Shown piece after piece: positions 24,556 to 33,761 of a stretch of 42,844 nt of DNA. The DNA comes from Rickettsiales bacterium. Its GTDB lineage: Bacteria > Bacteroidota > Bacteroidia > Cytophagales > Cyclobacteriaceae. Position 1 is the stretch's first letter. Each line of letters opens with the position of its first letter. The DNA is taken from contig PBTY01000061.1 in the NCBI GenBank assembly GCA_002729235.1, forward strand, positions 5,738 to 48,581. Direction: 5' to 3'. A model generated the notes under the pieces. It was given only the letters and a program-made list of their open reading frames with translations. It was not told where the DNA came from and did no database searches. A program made the position numbers and the translations under genes.

Positions 24556-27500
24556 TTAGAATGTAATTTGAATGGAACCAGAAATTGTTCTAAAGTTTGG
24601 ATATCTAAATCCATCTAGAGCATATGTAGTTCTATCAATATTATCTGGACCTTGACCAACTTCTGGATCATAACCTGGGTAATCAGAGAAAATCAATAGG
24701 TTTCTTCCGATCAAACCAAGTTTGATATCTTGAATTGCGTTACCAACAGACTCACCAAATACTTTACCCGGGATTCTGTAATTGACTGACAATTCTCTTA
24801 GTTTCAAATAAGAACCATCGTATACGAAGTAACTACTAGGGTTGTTCGTGTTATAGAATGCCTGATAATAGTTGATAGACTTAGGATAAGTTGCTCCTCT
24901 TTGATCCATATAACCAGCTCTGTTATCACGAGTTAAGAACTGCAATGTCTGGCTATAAATATCACCACCTTGTTTCCAATCCCATAGGAAGTAAACAGTA
25001 AGGTTTTTGTAGATAGTGAAGGTATTGTTGAATCCAAGATTGAAATCAGCGTTTGTATCACCTACTTTATGGATAGTCTCACCTTCGGCATTTACATATC
25101 TTAAAGGAACTTCGTTTGCAGTACCCAAAGTATTGGCCATTACAACGTAACCTTCATCATTGACTGCATAATCACTAAGATCTGCTTCAGGGTTACCATC
25201 AAGAACTTCATCCAAGCTTCTCATCCATTTAGCTGCATATATAGCACCTAGAGGCTCACCTTCTTTGATTAAGAATACGTCAGATTGCTGAATACCAGTA
25301 CCTCTTCTAAATTCAGGAATTGGTAGGTTAGTGATTTCCTGCTTGAATTTATCAAATACAATGTTCGCATCCCACTTGAAATTCGGGTTGCTAATAATGT
25401 TTGCACCCAAAGTTAGCTCGATACCTGCATACTCAAGATCTCCAGCATTTTGCCATTGTGAACCAAAACCAACAACTGCTGGAAGAGGAACCTGGATGAT
25501 CTGATCTGTAGTGGTATTCATTACATATGTCGCATCTAATGTGAATCTGTTCAAGAAATTAACATTGATACCAAATTCATTTTCGATTGCAGTGGCTGGC
25601 TTAAGCGCTTTATTACCCAATTGGTCTTTAGTAGCAACACCCGCAGTAACGTTGAATGTCTCATATTGAGCAGAGTATCTAGGCCAAACACCTGATGTAG
25701 CTCTTGAAGCTCTAATTTTCAACTCTTGAATACCAGGAATTGTAACATCTTCTGTCAATCGATAAGAAGCCGCAACTCTGTAGTTATTAGATGAACGAGA
25801 CTCAGGACCAAAAAGAGATACTGCATCTCTACGTCCCAACAGGTCTAAACTAACCTTGTCTTGATAAACAGCACCAACTTGAATCAACGTATTCTCTGAA
25901 GCAACCTCAGTTTTAGTTTGATCTACATCAGATATATTTTGGATGTTTTCAAGAGTTCTTCTATCAAATGTGAAGCCATCACCATTGATTTGAGTGTAGT
26001 CGTAAATATTTCTTTCAAACCAGTATCCGAATCTAGAATTAAGAGCAAGATCACCGAAAGTTTTAGAAAATAGAATATTACCTCTCACATTGATCTGAGA
26101 TGATTGCCATTTGGTAACATCCATACCCCCAGCTCCAATTCTTTGGAAGGCTACATCATCAGCCAAATAACCTAAAGGAACAACGTTTTCAGTGTTAGAC
26201 CAACGCTTGTCCAAACCTACGAAACCTTCAAGAGTCACGAAATTGAACGGAGAATAGTTTAATCCTACACTACCAATATATCTATCATCTTTTGTAGTGC
26301 TATAACGCTCAGTCAATGTATAAACTGGGTTCACCATTTGCTGAGATGAATCCGGCTTAGCATTAATTACCATTTCGCTAGGATTGTTCGGATTTGGTAC
26401 CATTTGGAATAAATCCAAGTCAGGTCTGAACAATAATGCATCAAAGAATACACTTGTAGGTGCATTATCAATTTCTCTTTGGCTAAAGAAGTTACTTGTG
26501 CTGATGAATAAGTCATCAGTTAAGTTGTAATCAAAGTTAGCCTTGAAGTTTTGTCTTGACTGGCCATCCGTACCATAAACAACACCAGGTTGTTTTGTGT
26601 TTTGCGCAGACAACATGAAGTTAGCCTTATCTGTTCTACCACTGATAGACAAATAATTTGTGTAGAATACATCCTCCGTGAAAAGAATATCTTGATAATC
26701 CTTAGCATTTGGATAAGGAACGATCGATAAAGCATCTGCTCTAGGCACCTGGTTTCCTACTGGAGGTGCACCTGTTTCAGGATCTATCTCGTAGTGATGA
26801 GTTTCTGCCAAATCAATTCTTCCAGGAAGGTAGTTACGACCTACTTCATTTCTAAATACGATTCTTACGTCGCCTTCTTTCACGTTAGAACCTCTCCTGG
26901 TATTGATTACAATAACACCATTTGCACCTCTTGATCCGTACAATGCTGCTGCAGAAGAACTCTTAAGAATCTCCATAGACTCGATATCCTCCGAGTTAAT
27001 TGTATTCAAACCACCATCAACGATTACCCCATCAACAATAATTAGCGGCTGTTGACCTTCATACAATGATGTAGATCCTCTAAGACGAATACCTGCATTA
27101 GATCCAGGAGCACCATTTTGGATTACTTTAACACCAGCCACTTTACCTTGTAAAGCTTGAGCTGGATCAACTCCAGGAGCTTGTTGGATCAGACTTTCGT
27201 CCACTTTCCCAAGTGAGTAACCCAATGTCTTAGTTGTAATACCTGGAGCAGCACCTGTAACTACCACTTCAGTCAACTGTTGAACATCAGATTCCATTGC
27301 AACATCAATAACTGATCGAGCTCCGATAGTTACTTCTTGTTGTGTTAAACCGATAAAGGAGAATACAAGAATACCTCCATCCTCTGGCACACTTAGACGG
27401 TAGTTTCCATCTAAATCGGTAGTCGCACCAGTGGTTGTTCCTTTCAGAACAACATTTACCCCCGGAATAGTACTTCCATCATCAGCAGAAGTTACAGTTC

Positions 27501-27576
27501 CAGAGACAGTCCTTTGTGCGAACGCCAAACCGGCCAGCATCAAAGTGAACATGAAACTGAGTAGAATCCTCTTCAT
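24556..27576 (-). CDS. SusC/RagA-family TonB-linked outer-membrane transporter
   Basis: About 1006 residues from the ATG at 27576. A start eight codons further upstream (27600) is possible but adds a charged stretch before the signal peptide MKRILLSFMFTLMLAGLAFA. Order: CarboxypepD_reg-like domain (~21-100, GTVTSADDGSTIPGVNVVLK), plug (~115-225) with the SusC signatures LQGKVAGVKVIQNGAPGSN, IRLRGSTSL, PLIIVDGVIVDGGLNTIN, DIESMEILKSSSAAALYGSR and GANGVIVINTRRG, then the barrel to a terminal IQITF strand. It has no STN domain, unlike the TonB receptor at 13.0 kb. It works with the SusD protein 18 bp downstream as a lidded importer. A long untranslated stretch precedes it. Confidence 0.94.
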   Translation of the reverse strand: MKRILLSFMFTLMLAGLAFAQRTVSGTVTSADDGSTIPGVNVVLKGTTTGATTDLDGNYRLSVPEDGGILVFSFIGLTQQEVTIGARSVIDVAMESDVQQLTEVVVTGAAPGITTKTLGYSLGKVDESLIQQAPGVDPAQALQGKVAGVKVIQNGAPGSNAGIRLRGSTSLYEGQQPLIIVDGVIVDGGLNTINSEDIESMEILKSSSAAALYGSRGANGVIVINTRRGSNVKEGDVRIVFRNEVGRNYLPGRIDLAETHHYEIDPETGAPPVGNQVPRADALSIVPYPNAKDYQDILFTEDVFYTNYLSISGRTDKANFMLSAQNTKQPGVVYGTDGQSRQNFKANFDYNLTDDLFISTSNFFSQREIDNAPTSVFFDALLFRPDLDLFQMVPNPNNPSEMVINAKPDSSQQMVNPVYTLTERYSTTKDDRYIGSVGLNYSPFNFVTLEGFVGLDKRWSNTENVVPLGYLADDVAFQRIGAGGMDVTKWQSSQINVRGNILFSKTFGDLALNSRFGYWFERNIYDYTQINGDGFTFDRRTLENIQNISDVDQTKTEVASENTLIQVGAVYQDKVSLDLLGRRDAVSLFGPESRSSNNYRVAASYRLTEDVTIPGIQELKIRASRATSGVWPRYSAQYETFNVTAGVATKDQLGNKALKPATAIENEFGINVNFLNRFTLDATYVMNTTTDQIIQVPLPAVVGFGSQWQNAGDLEYAGIELTLGANIISNPNFKWDANIVFDKFKQEITNLPIPEFRRGTGIQQSDVFLIKEGEPLGAIYAAKWMRSLDEVLDGNPEADLSDYAVNDEGYVVMANTLGTANEVPLRYVNAEGETIHKVGDTNADFNLGFNNTFTIYKNLTVYFLWDWKQGGDIYSQTLQFLTRDNRAGYMDQRGATYPKSINYYQAFYNTNNPSSYFVYDGSYLKLRELSVNYRIPGKVFGESVGNAIQDIKLGLIGRNLLIFSDYPGYDPEVGQGPDNIDRTTYALDGFRYPNFRTISGSIQITF

Positions 27577-28015
27577 ATTATACCATTTTAAATTGTACAT
27601 TATGTTTCAACTTAAAGTTATAACAATTATATCGTATTCAACAAGTCGTCTAAATAATATGAAAGAAATAATATACCATAGTTTTTATTACCATTTTCCT
27701 ATTTAACAAGATATTCATCTGAATTATTCATAAATAACCAACTTCGAATAGAAGAAACAGTACCATTCATCCCCATTCATAAAATATTCTTTTGTTAACT
27801 ATTCATTAAAATAGTTTCATTTTCTTGCCTATTTATTTAGAATCAATACACAAAAGGCATTATTCATCTTTTAAACTTAGCACAAACACTATTAACGGTA
27901 GTACGTTCCTTTGCTTTCTAATACTCCTTTCTTAAAAATCTACAGTTTTCTTTCGGAAATCTCAAATAGATCCATTTGAGATTAATAGGCACTCTTGAAC
28001 CTAAGAGGAAAAGGC
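27577..28015 (-). other. 439-bp gene-free region upstream of susC
   Basis: Very AT-rich, with no plausible coding frame. It must hold the promoter and leader of the SusC operon, but I find no exact TANNTTTG box. The nearest is TATAATTG on the minus strand at 27624-27631, one mismatch. A perfect 10-bp inverted repeat lies at 27958-27983. No tRNA or riboswitch-like structure was recognised. Confidence 0.6.
27958..27983. repeat. Perfect 10-bp inverted repeat (hairpin) between the OmpA-family gene and susC
   Basis: AATCTCAAAT (27958-27967) pairs with ATTTGAGATT (27974-27983) around a 6-base loop. No T run follows on either strand, so it is not a standard intrinsic terminator. It may be a weak terminator for the OmpA-family gene ending at 28016, an mRNA-stabilising hairpin, or a regulator-binding palindrome. 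Confidence 0.6.
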
Positions 28016-29908
28016 TTAATCTCTATTAATATGAACAATGGTCACATTAATTCTGCGGTTTTTACTTCTTCCAGCCTCACTATCGTTCGATTCAATCGGT
28101 TTAGCACTACCAAACCCTTTGTACGAAATTTGAGACTCATCAACACCATAAGTAATTAGGTAGTTATAAACAGCGCGAGCACGTTTATCTGAAAGATCTA
28201 GATTATACAATTCCGTACCCGTGTTATCAGTATGACCCTCTATCAAAAACTTTAATTTAGGATTCGATTTTATAAAAGCAATCAATTCGTTTAGTTCCAA
28301 ATGAGACTTGTTTTCCAACTCATAGCTATCAATTTGAAAATAAATATTGTGCAAGGATACAGTCTCTCCTGGACGAATTGGACTCAAAAGGATATCGATT
28401 GTATCTGGGTTCAGAACGGAATTTTCTTCTGCAACAAAGGAAAGGTCCTCAAACATGTAGTTTTCCTTTTGAATAAAAACACCGTACTGATTACCCTCTG
28501 TTAGCACTAAAAAATATTTACCCGAAACAGGATCAGAGTCCACCTCATACACATCTTTGAAGTCACTTAAATTCCTCATCTTAAAACTTGCTCCAAGTGG
28601 CTTACCAGTATCCTTGTCTATAACCCTGCCTGTAACGTAACTGGCTTTATTCTTTAGCAGGGAATCATAGGGTATTTTGAATTTGACTATTCGTGATTTC
28701 GAACTTCTAGTTCCAGATTCGTTTTCCATAGCATAGTAACCATGGGTACCATTTGCATTAATAAATAAGGAAATTTCATCATTTTTGGAGTTAATTGGAA
28801 CACCTAGGTTTTGTGGAGTAGACCAATCGTCCTCTTTTTCTGACACGAAAAGATCTAACCCTCCCAACCCATAATGACCATTTGACGAGAAAAATAATGC
28901 TTTACCATTCACATGAATAAACGGTGTGGTTTCATCTCTTGAGGTATTAATTGTACTTCCCAGGTTTATTGGTGATGACCAACCCTTTTCCGTTCTTGTG
29001 GAAACCCAAAGATCTCGTTTACCAAATCCACCAGGCCTATTGGATGAAAAGTAGAGTGTACGACCATCAGCAGATAAAGCAGGTTGCGAATCCCAGTACT
29101 TACTATTAATACTATCACCCAGGTTTTCAGGTACCGACCAATTATTTCCATTTCTGTAAGAAACATACAAATCACAACTTCCAAATGATTTACGCCCTTC
29201 ACATGCAGTAAAAATCAACATTCGACCATCTGCAGAAATAGAGCATGCACCTTCATTAAACGTCGTGTTAATTGCACTGGAGATGGGTTGAGATGGAATC
29301 CATTGTTCATTAATCTTTGTGCTTATAAAAATATCTTCATCTGAAGCCGGGCCGTTATTATCTCGCTTGGTGTAAATGATTTTGTTTTCGTCGACAGTTA
29401 ATACCGGAAAGTACTGCATGCTAAAGGCGTTTATCTCCTTCGGCAACTCTTCTTTGTCTAAATCTATTGCCTCACTCGAAGATTTAACTGCGAACTCAAG
29501 ACTCAATTTTAATAAGGAATCAGGCTCAGACAATTGTTTTATTGCTTCTAATCCAGCTTCATAATTCGCTGTTTCATAATTCATTTTAGCTGAAGCAGCC
29601 CACATTTTATCCGTAACTTTATCCAATGGAGTAACTTCAATTCCTCTGTTATAGTAGCTTACAGCTGAATCTTTGCGCTGATATAGATTGTATATGGTAG
29701 TGAGTTTGAAGTATGGCAGTGGGTAAGATTTATCGGTTGAAATTGCTTTCTTCAACATCTCCACTGCTGGAATGAATTGTCTCTCCTGAATTAATTCATC
29801 AGCTTTCTCAACAAGCTTGATCGCTTTCTTGCTATACTCCTGGGCAGGGACTTTTGAAGCTAATGCACAAAATAATAAGAATAAAAGAGCTGTTTTTCTC
29901 AGAATCAT
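28016..29908 (-). CDS. PorE-like OmpA-family protein (TPR, PD40 beta-propeller, carboxypeptidase-like domain, OmpA C-domain)
   Basis: About 630 residues from the ATG at 29908, chosen because it starts the signal peptide (MILRKTALLFLLFCALA...VPAQ) and overlaps the queE stop as ATGA. An ORF extension to 29950 has no signal character. Order: TPR-like helices (~20-150), WD40-like PD40 repeats (~180-400; ADGRMLIFTACEG, ADGRTLYFSSNRPGGFGKRD, NGKALFFSSNGHYGLGGLD), a carboxypeptidase-regulatory-like domain (~425-500, GRVIDKDTGKPLG), and a peptidoglycan-binding OmpA domain (~530-630, IEGHTDNTGTELYN...DKRARAVYNYL). This is the architecture reported for PorE of the type IX secretion system, although a clear lipobox is missing here. 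Peptidoglycan tethering at the outer membrane is likely. Confidence 0.85.
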   Translation of the reverse strand: MILRKTALLFLLFCALASKVPAQEYSKKAIKLVEKADELIQERQFIPAVEMLKKAISTDKSYPLPYFKLTTIYNLYQRKDSAVSYYNRGIEVTPLDKVTDKMWAASAKMNYETANYEAGLEAIKQLSEPDSLLKLSLEFAVKSSSEAIDLDKEELPKEINAFSMQYFPVLTVDENKIIYTKRDNNGPASDEDIFISTKINEQWIPSQPISSAINTTFNEGACSISADGRMLIFTACEGRKSFGSCDLYVSYRNGNNWSVPENLGDSINSKYWDSQPALSADGRTLYFSSNRPGGFGKRDLWVSTRTEKGWSSPINLGSTINTSRDETTPFIHVNGKALFFSSNGHYGLGGLDLFVSEKEDDWSTPQNLGVPINSKNDEISLFINANGTHGYYAMENESGTRSSKSRIVKFKIPYDSLLKNKASYVTGRVIDKDTGKPLGASFKMRNLSDFKDVYEVDSDPVSGKYFLVLTEGNQYGVFIQKENYMFEDLSFVAEENSVLNPDTIDILLSPIRPGETVSLHNIYFQIDSYELENKSHLELNELIAFIKSNPKLKFLIEGHTDNTGTELYNLDLSDKRARAVYNYLITYGVDESQISYKGFGSAKPIESNDSEAGRSKNRRINVTIVHINRD

Positions 29909-30540
29909 GGAATATCCATGTATTTGTGTGTCTGTAAAGATATACGCCATTTAGGATTTTTCTTTACATAATCAACGATCATTGGTAGCATTTGGTCTTT
30001 CTTAGACCATTCTGGTTGAAGAAATAGATTGACTTTATTAGCACACTTAGCTGCGTGTTCTTCAGCCCACTTAAAATCTGACTTGTTGTAAACAACCACC
30101 TTCAATTCATCTGCGGCAGAATAAAACTCCTCTTTAGGAGCCATAAATTTCTTTGGAGAAAAGCACAACCAGTCCCAATTACCAGATAATGAATGAGCGC
30201 CAGAGGTTTCAATGTGAGTCTTGAGTCCAGTGGCATGTAAGCTGTGTGTGAAGTGATCGAGGTTGTACATGAGAGGCTCACCTCCGGTGACTACTACTAT
30301 TCTAACACCCTGCTGAGAAGCTTCATTGACAATATCATCTACTTTTTGAATAGGATGCGCTTGCGGGTCCCATGATTCTTTCACGTCACACCAAACACAT
30401 CCTACATCGCATCCTCCTAAACGAATAAAATAGGCAGCACTTCCAGTATGACCACCCTCACCTTGAACAGTGAGAAAAGACTCCATTACTGGCAATTCAT
30501 CCACAATTAGTCCATTATCCTTCTGGATTCTGGTCTTCAT
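29905..30540 (-). CDS. queE: 7-carboxy-7-deazaguanine synthase (radical SAM)
   Basis: 211 residues. It converts 6-carboxytetrahydropterin, the QueD product, to 7-carboxy-7-deazaguanine in queuosine synthesis. The cluster-binding cysteines are Cys44-x3-Cys48-x2-Cys51 (GGCDVGCVWCDV), the CX3CX2C radical-SAM motif. The substrate-side motif FLTVQGEGGHTG (22-33) and the SAM-binding VVTGGEPLM near 83-90 are typical of QueE, as is HIETSGAH. The gene overlaps folD by 26 bp at its start and the OmpA-family gene by 4 bp (ATGA) at its end, so all three are translationally linked on the minus strand. The matching QueD-like gene is at 3.4-3.8 kb. Confidence 0.93.
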   Translation of the reverse strand: MKTRIQKDNGLIVDELPVMESFLTVQGEGGHTGSAAYFIRLGGCDVGCVWCDVKESWDPQAHPIQKVDDIVNEASQQGVRIVVVTGGEPLMYNLDHFTHSLHATGLKTHIETSGAHSLSGNWDWLCFSPKKFMAPKEEFYSAADELKVVVYNKSDFKWAEEHAAKCANKVNLFLQPEWSKKDQMLPMIVDYVKKNPKWRISLQTHKYMDIP

Positions 30541-31393
30541 AAGCTTTCAATGTATTCAATAATAGTGATGCGATGGTCATAGGACCAACCCCTCCAGGAA
30601 CAGGAGTTATAAAAGATGCTTTTGGTGCGATAGTATCGTAATCCACATCTCCCGAAAGTCTAAACCCAGATTTTTTAGTCTTATCCTCCACACGAGTAGT
30701 GCCAACATCCACAATTACAGCTCCTTCCTTCACCATTTCTTCGGTGATAAGGCCTGGTTTACCTACAGCAACCACCAAAATATCTGCCGATTTGGTATGA
30801 GAAGCTAAATCCTTGGTGTATTTGTGACAAAGAGTTACCGTAGCATGTGCACTTTCAGTCATCATCATACCAAGAGGTGCTCCTACTAAGCGACTTGCTC
30901 CTACAATCACACAGTGTTTACCTTCTGTTTCCACCTCGTATCTTCTCAATAGCTCCATCACACCAAAAGGGGTTGCAGGAAGTATCAATTGATTTTTGGA
31001 AACGATTGATCCAAAGTTTTGATTGGTAAAGCCATCCACATCTTTTTCTGGCTTGATACTTTCTGTAATCTTCTCTACAGAAATATGCTCCGGTAATGGA
31101 AGCTGAACGATAAAGCCATCAATATCTTCATCGCTATTCAAATTCTCCACATGCTTAAGCAACTTCTCTTCAGAAATTGTACTAGCAAAGTGCATCAATG
31201 TAAAATCAAAACCCACAGACTTACAGGCAGCTATTTTACCATTTACATAGGTGTGGCTTGCACCATCATCACCAACAATAATAATCGCAAGGTTTGGTGC
31301 ACGAAATCCTTTCGTCTTGCGCTCCTCTACTCTTGCTGAAATCTCATTCTTAATGTCTCCAGCTACTTTCTTACCATCTAAAATCGTCGGCAT
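30515..31393 (-). CDS. folD: Bifunctional methylenetetrahydrofolate dehydrogenase / methenyltetrahydrofolate cyclohydrolase
   Basis: 292 residues, normal FolD length. It interconverts 5,10-methylene-, 5,10-methenyl- and 10-formyl-tetrahydrofolate with NADP. The catalytic Tyr49-x3-Lys53 is in YVNGKIAACKSVGF, the folate-site motif in DGFIVQLPLPEH (~96-107), PATPFGVMELL near 140, the nucleotide-binding IVGASRLVGAPLGMMM near 163-178, and the end motif PVPGGVGPMT near 265-275. The usual GRS of the Rossmann loop reads GASRLVG, a common Bacteroidota variant. Its 3' end overlaps the start of queE by 26 bp. It lies 55 bp downstream of lepA, with no evident terminator between. Confidence 0.96.
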   Translation of the reverse strand: MPTILDGKKVAGDIKNEISARVEERKTKGFRAPNLAIIIVGDDGASHTYVNGKIAACKSVGFDFTLMHFASTISEEKLLKHVENLNSDEDIDGFIVQLPLPEHISVEKITESIKPEKDVDGFTNQNFGSIVSKNQLILPATPFGVMELLRRYEVETEGKHCVIVGASRLVGAPLGMMMTESAHATVTLCHKYTKDLASHTKSADILVVAVGKPGLITEEMVKEGAVIVDVGTTRVEDKTKKSGFRLSGDVDYDTIAPKASFITPVPGGVGPMTIASLLLNTLKAYEDQNPEG

Positions 31394-31448
31394 TTTACTT
31401 TAGTTTGAAGTTCTAAGTACGGGGCTTTTTAGATTAATATTATAATTG

Positions 31449-33236
31449 CTAATCAAGTTTCAGTACAGCCATGAAAGCTTCCTGAGGAATCTCCACGTTA
31501 CCAACCTGACGCATACGCTTCTTACCTTTCTTCTGCTTCTCCAGAAGTTTTCTTTTTCGTGAGATATCACCACCATAACATTTGGCCAATACGTTTTTAC
31601 GCATTGCCTTTACTGTTTCTCTAGCGATAATCTTGGTTCCAATTGACGCCTGCACAGCAATCTCAAACATCTGGCGTGGTATTAACTCTCTCAACTTTTC
31701 ACAAAGTCTCTTACCCCACTCATATGCTTTGTCTCTATGTACAATGGCAGAAAGAGCATCCACCTTATCCCCATTCAACATGATATCCAATTTCACCATG
31801 TTTGACTGACGATAGCCTATCAATTCATAATCAAGTGAAGCGTACCCTTTGGAAATGGTCTTTAGTTTATCAAAGAAATCAAATACGATTTCGGCAAGTG
31901 GCAATTCAAATGTCAACTCCACTCTGTCTGAAGTCAAATAAACCTGATTTTTGATCTCACCACGTTTATCCATACAAAGCGCAATCACAGGACCGATAAA
32001 ATCAGCTTTTGTAATGATTTGGGCTCTAATGAACGGCTCCTCAATATGCGAAATAAAGTTTGGCTCAGGTAATTCTGATGGAGCACTCACCTTTTTAATT
32101 GATCCATCGTCACTTACCGCATGGAACTGTACAGATGGAACCGTAGTGATTACGGTCATATCAAACTCACGCTCCAAACGCTCCTGAACAATCTCCATAT
32201 GGAGCATACCCAGGAATCCACAACGGAATCCAAATCCAAGTGCCATGGACGTTTCAGGCTCCCAAACTAAAGATGCGTCATTCAACTGAAGCTTCTCCAT
32301 GGATGCTCTCAACTCTTCAAACTCGCTAGTTTCCACTGGATATATCCCAGCAAAAACCATTGGTTTTACATCCTCAAAGCCTTTTACCTGTCGCTGAGTG
32401 GGCTTGTTCACATGAGTGATTGTATCCCCTACCTTTACTTCTTTGGCTACTTTGATTCCAGAGATCAGGTATCCTACATTACCAGCAGAGATTTCTTTTT
32501 TCTTTTCGTGAGACAAACGAAGCACACCAATTTCATCAGCATCATACGTTTTACCTGTATTCACGAATTTTACTTTCTCTCCAGATTTCAACGTACCATT
32601 AAATACTCTGAAGAATACTTCGATACCTCTGTAAGAGTTAAAAACTGAATCGAAAATCATTGCCTGAAGAGGCTCTTCAGGATCTCCTGTTGGAGCAGGA
32701 ATTCGATTAACGATTGCTTCTAGTATTTCTGAAATACCAATACCTTCTTTAGCACTGGCATGAATTATATCTTCTTTTGCACAACCAAGTAAATCGATCA
32801 CTTGATCTGAAACTTCCTCGATCATTGCCCCAGGAAGGTCGATCTTGTTAAGCACTGGAATTACTTCCAAATCATGCTCTAAAGCTAGATACAGGTTTGA
32901 AATCGTCTGTGCTTCAATTCCCTGAGCCGCGTCTACAATCAAAAGTGCTCCTTCACAAGCAGCAATCGATCTGGACACCTCATATGAGAAATCGACGTGA
33001 CCCGGAGTGTCAATCAAATTTAGGGTATATTCTGTTCCCTCGTATGGAAAGTACATTTGGATAGCATGACTCTTGATGGTAATACCACGCTCACGCTCCA
33101 AATCCATATCATCCAAAAGCTGCGCTTGCATATCGCGATCAGCCACAGTTTGGGTATTCTGAATGAGTCTATCAGCCAGTGTACTCTTACCGTGATCAAT
33201 GTGTGCAATGATGCAGAAATTCCTAATGTGCTTCAT
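31449..33236 (-). CDS. lepA: Elongation factor 4 (back-translocating GTPase LepA)
   Basis: 595 residues, standard length. LepA is a ribosome-associated GTPase linked to initiation and elongation under stress. G1 AHIDHGKST is at 11-19, the switch/G3 DTPGH at 76-80, G4 NKID at 130-133. The EF-G-like domains are followed by the LepA-specific C-terminal domain (GERVEL-like segment and [18 protein letters not shown]). Preceded by an exact TACCTTTG box and a 75-bp gap from dtd, so it probably has its own promoter and may carry folD, queE and the OmpA-family gene on its transcript. Confidence 0.98.
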   Translation of the reverse strand: MKHIRNFCIIAHIDHGKSTLADRLIQNTQTVADRDMQAQLLDDMDLERERGITIKSHAIQMYFPYEGTEYTLNLIDTPGHVDFSYEVSRSIAACEGALLIVDAAQGIEAQTISNLYLALEHDLEVIPVLNKIDLPGAMIEEVSDQVIDLLGCAKEDIIHASAKEGIGISEILEAIVNRIPAPTGDPEEPLQAMIFDSVFNSYRGIEVFFRVFNGTLKSGEKVKFVNTGKTYDADEIGVLRLSHEKKKEISAGNVGYLISGIKVAKEVKVGDTITHVNKPTQRQVKGFEDVKPMVFAGIYPVETSEFEELRASMEKLQLNDASLVWEPETSMALGFGFRCGFLGMLHMEIVQERLEREFDMTVITTVPSVQFHAVSDDGSIKKVSAPSELPEPNFISHIEEPFIRAQIITKADFIGPVIALCMDKRGEIKNQVYLTSDRVELTFELPLAEIVFDFFDKLKTISKGYASLDYELIGYRQSNMVKLDIMLNGDKVDALSAIVHRDKAYEWGKRLCEKLRELIPRQMFEIAVQASIGTKIIARETVKAMRKNVLAKCYGGDISRKRKLLEKQKKGKKRMRQVGNVEIPQEAFMAVLKLD

Positions 33237-33253
33237 ACCTAATTAAAAGTCTG

Positions 33254-33261
33254 CAAAGGTA
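33254..33261 (-). promoter_or_regulatory. Candidate -7 promoter box for lepA
   Basis: The minus strand reads TACCTTTG followed by C, an exact TANNTTTG match 18-25 bases before the lepA ATG, in a 75-bp gap. This is the same position and form as the box before queD. The -33 TTG is not at ideal spacing. Confidence 0.45.
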
Positions 33262-33311
33262 GTATAAAGATGCATCAATAATGAGGCATTAGGCAAAAGG
33301 TTTTCAGAGGA

Positions 33312-33761
33312 TTACACCTTGTTTTTGGTGTCTATGAGGATTGTTACTGGCCCATCATTTACAAGTGCTACATCCATATCTGCACCAAACTCTCCAGTCC
33401 GCACTGGACGACCATACGATGCTATTGTTTTGATGAAATTTTCATACAAAGGAATTGCCACATCTGGCTTGGCAGCCTTTATATAAGATGGACGATTTCC
33501 TTTTTTGGTGGAAGCATGTAGTGTGAATTGACTAACAACCAAGAGTTCGCCATTCTGATCTAGCAGGCTTTCATTCATCACCCCATCAGCATCCTCAAAG
33601 ATCCTCATGTTGACAATTTTCTTCGCCAGCCAATCAATATCCTCCTGATTGTCGGCATCTTCTATTCCCAGAAGAATCAAAAGACCTTTCCCTATTTCAC
33701 TTTTTATATTCCCATCAATGGTTACTGATGCTTCAGATACTTTCTGTATTACTGCTATCAA
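33312..33761 (-). CDS. dtd: D-aminoacyl-tRNA deacylase
   Basis: 149 residues, the usual Dtd length. It hydrolyses D-aminoacyl-tRNAs (and mischarged glycyl-tRNA), keeping D-amino acids out of proteins. The family signatures are visible: SQFTLHAST at 77-85 with KKGNRPSY following, and the cross-subunit Gly-cisPro motif as GPVT at 137-140. Its ATG overlaps the stop of the upstream SDR-type gene by 4 bp (ATGA), so the two are translationally coupled. Confidence 0.96.
   Translation of the reverse strand: MIAVIQKVSEASVTIDGNIKSEIGKGLLILLGIEDADNQEDIDWLAKKIVNMRIFEDADGVMNESLLDQNGELLVVSQFTLHASTKKGNRPSYIKAAKPDVAIPLYENFIKTIASYGRPVRTGEFGADMDVALVNDGPVTILIDTKNKV

Noticed and set aside
29909-29950. Upstream extension of the OmpA-family gene
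   Set aside because: The 14 extra residues precede a clean signal peptide and overlap queE; the ATGA start at 29908 is the natural coupled start.
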